Assembly (NCBI GenBank): GCA_904502265.1
Contig: CAJGDT010000058.1
Span: forward strand, 1 to 9,098
Length of the DNA stretch: 9,098 nt
Direction: 5' to 3'
Origin: an uncultured Barnesiella sp.
GTDB taxonomy: Bacteria; Bacteroidota; Bacteroidia; Bacteroidales; Barnesiellaceae_A
Below are positions 7,129 through 9,098 of the stretch, in pieces. The translations under genes were made by a program, and so were the position numbers. How positions within the stretch are numbered: position 1 is the first letter of the stretch; each line of letters opens with the position of its first letter. Under the pieces are notes generated by a model. The model saw nothing but the letters and a program-made list of their open reading frames with translations. It searched no databases and had not been told where the DNA came from.

Positions 7129-9098
7129 ATGAAGAAATTTTTAGTATCAATCAGTTTAGGTCTTTTTGCATTAATGACAACACAATGCACAACTAACAAC
7201 AATCAAGTCGACCCGTTCTGTGGTGAGTATGACACCCCCCACAACACATTCCCCTTTGACAAGATTAGCAACAAACTCTATGAGCCTGCATTCCAAAAGG
7301 GTGTAGAGCTTCAAGTAGCCGAGATTAACGCTATCGTTAATCAACGTTCAATTCCCACTTTTGAGAATACTATCGTTGCTCTTGAAGAGAGTGGTAGCTA
7401 TCTCAATCGTGTAGCCAGTGTATTCTTTGCATTGCAAGGTGCCGAGAGTGACGACGAAATGATGGAAATCTCTCAACGTATTCAACCTCTTCTCTCGGAG
7501 CACAGCAACAACATCAGCCTCAATGAGCAACTCTTTGAGCGTATTAAGTATGTATACGACCGTCGTGCTGAGATGGATCTTACTCCCGAGCAATTGATGC
7601 TTGTTGAGAGAACATACGACTCTTTCGCTACAAGCGGTGCTAACCTCGAGGGCGAGGCTCGTGAGCGTTATCGCGAGTTGTCGGTAAAATTGAGCAACCT
7701 TACTCTCGCTTTCAGCCAAAATGCTCTTCGTGCTACCAACGCTTACTCTCGTGAACTCACTGAAGAGGAGTTGGCCGGTCTTCCCCAAAGCGCTATCGAT
7801 GCTGCTGCTGCCATGGCTGCAAGCAAGGGCAAAGAGGGTAGCTACATGGTTGATCTTTCTTACCCCAGCTATAGCGCTATCATGAAGTACTCTTCTCGCC
7901 GCGAGCTTCGCGAAGAGTTGTATCGTGCTTACTCTTCTCGCTCTATCGGTGGTGAGTTCGACAACCTTCCTGTTCTCGATAGTATTGCATCTGTACGTCT
8001 TGAGATTGCTAAACTCTTCAATTGCCAAACATTTGCCGAGTATAAGCTCAAGAACACAATGGCCGGTACTACTGAGGCTGTTTACAACCTCTTGAACCAA
8101 CTCCTCGCTGCTTACAAGCCCGTTGCTATGGATGAGGTTGCTGAGCTTCAAAAATTTGCCGCTGAAAAAGAGGGGGCCGACTTCGAGTTGAAGGCTTGGG
8201 ACTTCTCTTACTATGCTGAGCAATTGAAAACACTCAAATACGATCTCAACGACGAGATTTTGCGTCCTTACTTCAAGTTGGAGAATGTTATCGATGGCGT
8301 ATTTGGTCTTGCTACCAAGCTCTATGGTCTCCAATTCACTGAGAACAAAGACATTCCCGTATATCACAAAGAGGCCAGCGCTTATGAAGTAACTGATGCC
8401 AATGGTGAGTATATCGGTGTTCTTTATACCGACTTCTTCCCCCGTCCCGGCAAACGTCAAGGTGCTTGGATGACTGAGTTCAAAGGTCAATGGATGGAGA
8501 ACGATACAGTAGACAGCCGTCCTCACGTAACTATCGTGATGAACTTCACTCGTCCTACTGCTACTGCTCCTTCATTGCTCACATTCGGTGAGGTTGAGAC
8601 ATTCCTCCACGAGTTTGGTCACGCTCTCCACGGCCTTCTCTCTAACGTTACTTACAACTCACTCTCAGGTACTAACGTATACCGTGACTTCGTAGAGTTG
8701 CCCTCGCAATTCAACGAGAACTACCTCACAGAGAAAGAGTTCCTCGATGGCTTCGCTCGTCACTATGAGACTGGTGAGACTATCCCCGCCGAGTTGGTTG
8801 AGAAGATTATTGCTTCAAGCCAATACCATGCTGCTTACGCTTGCATCCGTCAATTGTCATTCGGTATGCTCGACATGGCATGGCACACTATCACTGCTCC
8901 CGTAGCCGATCCTTTGGCATTTGAGACTGCTGCTTTGGCTTCAACTCAAGTACTCCCCGTAGTAGAGGGTACAGCTCTCAGTCCCCAATTCAGCCACATC
9001 TTCTCAGGTGGTTACGCTTCGGGTTACTACAGCTACAAGTGGGCTGAGGTACTTGATGCCGATGCTTTCGCTGCATTCAAGGAGAAAGGTATCTACGA
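7129..9098 (+). CDS. dcp: Peptidyl-dipeptidase Dcp, M3 family zinc metallopeptidase (C-terminus beyond window)
   Basis: The frame is open for 656 codons to the edge. Family members of about 690 residues imply that only a few dozen residues are missing. M3A peptidases of the Dcp type remove dipeptides from the C-terminus of oligopeptides. The zinc site is HEFGHALH with H494, E495 and H498, and the third ligand is E523 in DFVELPSQ, 25 residues after H498 as usual. The substrate-binding loop FSGGYASGYYSYKW is at 625-638. The N-terminal segment with PTFENTIVALEESGSYL is typical of the family. The start MKKFLVSISLGLFALMTTQC is a signal peptide. C20 suggests a lipoprotein, but Gln at -1 is atypical for a lipobox, so either a periplasmic lipoprotein or a soluble periplasmic enzyme is possible. 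Codon choice is strongly biased (many CGT, CTC, TTC, TAC), unlike the other genes here, which suggests high expression. It has its own promoter region. Confidence 0.93.
   Translation, partial: MKKFLVSISLGLFALMTTQCTTNNNQVDPFCGEYDTPHNTFPFDKISNKLYEPAFQKGVELQVAEINAIVNQRSIPTFENTIVALEESGSYLNRVASVFFALQGAESDDEMMEISQRIQPLLSEHSNNISLNEQLFERIKYVYDRRAEMDLTPEQLMLVERTYDSFATSGANLEGEARERYRELSVKLSNLTLAFSQNALRATNAYSRELTEEELAGLPQSAIDAAAAMAASKGKEGSYMVDLSYPSYSAIMKYSSRRELREELYRAYSSRSIGGEFDNLPVLDSIASVRLEIAKLFNCQTFAEYKLKNTMAGTTEAVYNLLNQLLAAYKPVAMDEVAELQKFAAEKEGADFELKAWDFSYYAEQLKTLKYDLNDEILRPYFKLENVIDGVFGLATKLYGLQFTENKDIPVYHKEASAYEVTDANGEYIGVLYTDFFPRPGKRQGAWMTEFKGQWMENDTVDSRPHVTIVMNFTRPTATAPSLLTFGEVETFLHEFGHALHGLLSNVTYNSLSGTNVYRDFVELPSQFNENYLTEKEFLDGFARHYETGETIPAELVEKIIASSQYHAAYACIRQLSFGMLDMAWHTITAPVADPLAFETAALASTQVLPVVEGTALSPQFSHIFSGGYASGYYSYKWAEVLDADAFAAFKEKGIY

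Noticed and set aside
7348..8526. 392-codon open frame on the minus strand, opposite dcp
   Set aside because: The plus strand encodes an intact M3 peptidase with all catalytic residues. The antisense frame has no recognisable domain and follows from biased codon use in dcp.

Overview
The window looks like chromosomal DNA from a member of the Bacteroidota, most likely the order Bacteroidales. The evidence is the moderate GC content, the near absence of Shine-Dalgarno sequences, A-rich start regions, promoter elements resembling the Bacteroides -7 consensus TAnnTTTG, and the gene families present: a secreted GH85 endoglycosidase, a Dcp-type M3 peptidase and a carnosinase-like M20 dipeptidase. 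I cannot name the genus from the sequence.

Layout. The left two thirds (1-6189) is a tightly packed minus-strand block read right to left: aroC (chorismate synthase), an M20 dipeptidase, a YhcC/YtqA-type radical SAM protein, and a large secreted GH85 endo-beta-N-acetylglucosaminidase that runs off the left edge. The gaps are 39, 7 and 19 bases, so one transcript starting upstream of aroC could cover all four. The GH85 frame stays open through 921 codons. A 217-base divergent intergenic region (6190-6406) separates this block from a plus-strand gene for a small membrane-anchored protein of unknown function (6407-6877). A 251-base AT-rich intergenic region holds a terminator-like hairpin and a promoter with an overlapping inverted repeat. 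It leads into a plus-strand peptidyl-dipeptidase (Dcp, M3 family) that runs off the right edge.

How they fit. Dcp releases dipeptides from oligopeptides and the M20 enzyme hydrolyses dipeptides, so both fit a peptide-feeding lifestyle. GH85 removes N-glycans from glycoproteins and could expose such peptides. AroC and the radical SAM protein are housekeeping enzymes (aromatic biosynthesis; probably tRNA wobble-uridine modification by family analogy). Joint regulation of these activities is inference.

I found no tRNA, rRNA, CRISPR array, insertion sequence or phage gene, and no clear sign of an undescribed multi-gene system. The most noteworthy items are the GH85 gene at the end of a housekeeping operon, the nearly leaderless promoter of the small membrane protein, and short perfect inverted repeats on three start or promoter regions.
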